A stretch of DNA of 64,000 bases from Pyrococcus sp. NA2 (lineage in GTDB: Archaea; Methanobacteriota_B; Thermococci; Thermococcales; Thermococcaceae): NCBI RefSeq assembly GCF_000211475.1, contig NC_015474.1, positions 1,612,001 through 1,676,000 on the forward strand, in the 5' to 3' direction. This document shows, piece after piece, positions 62,757 to 64,000 of the stretch. The position numbers and the translations under genes are program-made. Position 1 is the first letter of the stretch. Each line of letters starts with the position of its first letter. The notes beneath the pieces are model-generated. The model was not told where the DNA came from. It did not search any database and saw only the letters and a list, made by a program, of their open reading frames with translations.

Positions 62757-63194
62757 TTACTTCCCTCCCTTTATTAATCTCTCGTGTTCTCTCATCATGC
62801 ATCTATGGGCAACGGCTATCAATCCGGCCTCCTTAGCCTTCCTAAACGCCTCCCTATTGTATGTATGATACTGAAACCAAACTACCTTGGCTCCTTTCTT
62901 TATGGCCTGCTCCACGTATTCCATCGTTAACTCAGGCCTAACAAATAGATCAACAACTTCTACTTCATCGGGTATATCAAGGACACTCGGATAACATTTC
63001 CTACCAAGAACTTCCTCATACTTTGGATTAACAGGATACACTTCATATCCATTCTCAAGCGGATACCTCATCACCCTATTTGCATCCCTCTCTGGTTTAG
63101 GAGATGCCCCAACTAGAGCTATTTTCCTGTACTTTAGGAGTATCTCTTTAACATCCTCATCCGTTAGCCTATCAACGGGCATTATCCTAACCAT
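62757..63194 (-). CDS. CoA-binding domain protein (YccU-like)
   Basis: 145 aa. Rossmann-like fold: KIALVGASPKPERDANRVMRY, YEVYPVNPKYEEVLG, VDLFVRPE and CMMREHERL at the end, all typical of the CoA_binding_2/YccU family. Binds CoA or a related nucleotide; role unknown. ATG 63194 follows GGTGATATA. Confidence 0.88.
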   Translation of the reverse strand: MVRIMPVDRLTDEDVKEILLKYRKIALVGASPKPERDANRVMRYPLENGYEVYPVNPKYEEVLGRKCYPSVLDIPDEVEVVDLFVRPELTMEYVEQAIKKGAKVVWFQYHTYNREAFRKAKEAGLIAVAHRCMMREHERLIKGGK

Positions 63195-63203
63195 TATATC
63201 ACC

Positions 63204-63632
63204 TTAAGAAGCTCTCACATACCCTATTAAAAAGTATTGAAGGGCCTTCCCAAAGTCCATGAGTATCAAGAATATTAGCAAAAGAACGGCCGTTGCCGTC
63301 CAGAACGATTCTCTTTTAACGAAACTAAGGAGCGAGTACAAGATCATCAAAACAACTCCAGCTAAGAGAACATGGAAACCTTCTTCAAATTTCTTCCCCT
63401 GGATTAGTCTCCATAATCCCCTCGCATCTCTGACCCAATAAACTTCCCCCACATACTTGCAGTCTTCGGCTAGGATAACTTTCCCCTCGCACTTAATAAG
63501 ACAAACTTCTCTCCTCAGCTCGAGAAAAGGTTCTATTTTTAGGTAAACTTCATACTCGCTTTCCTCTATTTCGACATAACTTCCCCTTATTAATTCAGAA
63601 CATGGCTCCTCAATTTCAAGCACCTTAACCAT
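63204..63632 (-). CDS. Small membrane protein with a soluble N-terminal domain
   Basis: 142 aa. Residues 1-88 are soluble and beta-rich with Cys in CSELIRG, CLIKCEGK and EDCKY; two or three membrane helices follow (about residues 84-105 and 110-130). No family recognised. ATG 63632 after GGGAAGG is preferred over ATG 63653. Probably co-transcribed with the CoA-binding protein. Confidence 0.65.
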   Translation of the reverse strand: MVKVLEIEEPCSELIRGSYVEIEESEYEVYLKIEPFLELRREVCLIKCEGKVILAEDCKYVGEVYWVRDARGLWRLIQGKKFEEGFHVLLAGVVLMILYSLLSFVKRESFWTATAVLLLIFLILMDFGKALQYFLIGYVRAS

Positions 63633-63726
63633 GTACCTTCCCTTGAATATCATTTGTCATCGTATGAACTCACGTGATGCGCAATATATTTTTATCTGAA
63701 CCCAGGAATGCGTATTGGTGGTGGCA

Positions 63727-63930
63727 ATGATAAGGGTTAAGGTCATTGGGAGGGGTATAGAGAAGGAGATCGAGTGGAGAGAGGGAATGAGGGTGAAGGA
63801 TGTATTAAGGGAGGTTGGATTTAATACTGAGAGTGCAATAGCTAAAGTTAATGGCAAAGTTGCCCTTGAAGAAAAGGAGGTCAAAGATGGTGACTTCATC
63901 GAGGTAATTCCCGTTGTCTCCGGAGGTTAA
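63727..63930 (+). CDS. MoaD/ThiS-like ubiquitin-like protein (SAMP)
   Basis: 67 aa beta-grasp protein ending in the double glycine VVSGG that is adenylated by an E1-like enzyme. IRVKVIGRGIEKEIEW, VKDVLREVGF and VKDGDFIEVIP are the usual strands. Could carry sulfur for molybdopterin or tRNA thiolation, or tag proteins as a SAMP. Start ATG 63727 follows GGTGGTGG. Confidence 0.87.
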   Translation: MIRVKVIGRGIEKEIEWREGMRVKDVLREVGFNTESAIAKVNGKVALEEKEVKDGDFIEVIPVVSGG

Positions 63931-64000
63931 TAATCTAACTTTTTGGCCATAAAAAACCTTATAAATGATTTTCACCCCACTTGGTTTGGACAAGGCACTC

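Noticed and set aside
1-64000. CRISPR array, cas genes, rRNA operon or replication origin
   Set aside because: No regularly spaced direct repeats, no Cas-like proteins, no rRNA sequence and no orc1/cdc6 gene or origin-box cluster were seen.

Overview
The window looks like a chromosomal segment of a hyperthermophilic euryarchaeon of the genus Pyrococcus. It encodes archaeal housekeeping proteins (archaeosine tRNA-guanine transglycosylase, geranylgeranylglyceryl phosphate synthase, ribosomal protein eL21, RNA polymerase subunit Rpo4, type 2 IPP isomerase, tRNase Z, Lhr helicase carrying an intein). Coding density is high, with frequent 4-bp ATGA overlaps and GGTGA/GGAGG ribosome binding sites. 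Prolidase and ArcTGT resemble the P. horikoshii proteins as I remember them but are clearly not identical, so a sister species such as P. abyssi is more likely; I could not confirm this by a search.

Layout. 1-2.6 kb is accessory: a secreted beta-propeller-like protein followed by decayed IS200/IS605 (TnpB) material. 2.6-7.9 kb holds small membrane proteins, a metallo-beta-lactamase-fold hydrolase, a lipoprotein nuclease, a GlmM-type phosphohexomutase, a BtpA protein and a TatD-family hydrolase. 7.9-9.9 kb is accessory again, with a secreted protein of unknown function between TnpB-tail relics. 9.9-12.4 kb is the ferrous iron uptake operon feoA-feoB-feoC behind a DtxR-like operator; a DtxR/MntR regulator lies at 17.7 kb. 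13-20.5 kb holds IPP isomerase, tRNA-Ala(CGC), two radical SAM genes, a purine permease, a purine nucleoside phosphorylase and tRNA-Arg(CCG). 20.5-33 kb holds a GT-C-like membrane protein with an amidohydrolase, IorA, an RNA m5U methyltransferase, HflX, a Pit phosphate permease and an M20 deacylase.

33.3-38.6 kb is a thiamin salvage operon (tenA-tenA-cytX-thiM-thiE-thiDN) containing both a ThiE and a ThiN thiamin-phosphate synthase. 38.7-40 kb carries two DUF257 paralogues. 40-49 kb has gcvT, prolidase, a racemase-family protein, tRNase Z, a TraB-family protein, pyrE, eL21, Rpo4 and GGGP synthase. 49-57.6 kb has the PIN-KH ATPase PINA, a ferritin-like protein, a RecA-like/V4R fusion, adenylate kinase and ArcTGT. 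57.6 kb contains a textbook C/D box sRNA. 59.2-62.7 kb encodes Lhr interrupted by a 284-residue intein with a probably dead endonuclease, ending in a very GC-rich hairpin. The window closes with a CoA-binding protein, a small membrane protein and a ubiquitin-like MoaD/SAMP protein.

The most notable non-textbook signals are several TnpB-tail hairpin relics without a live tnpB (one supplies the last codons of cytX), the degenerate Lhr intein, the feo operator with a nearby DtxR gene, a Walker-A-less RecA/V4R sensor-like protein, one clear and two candidate C/D box RNAs, and a single-base frameshift at the start of the gene at 45.5 kb.
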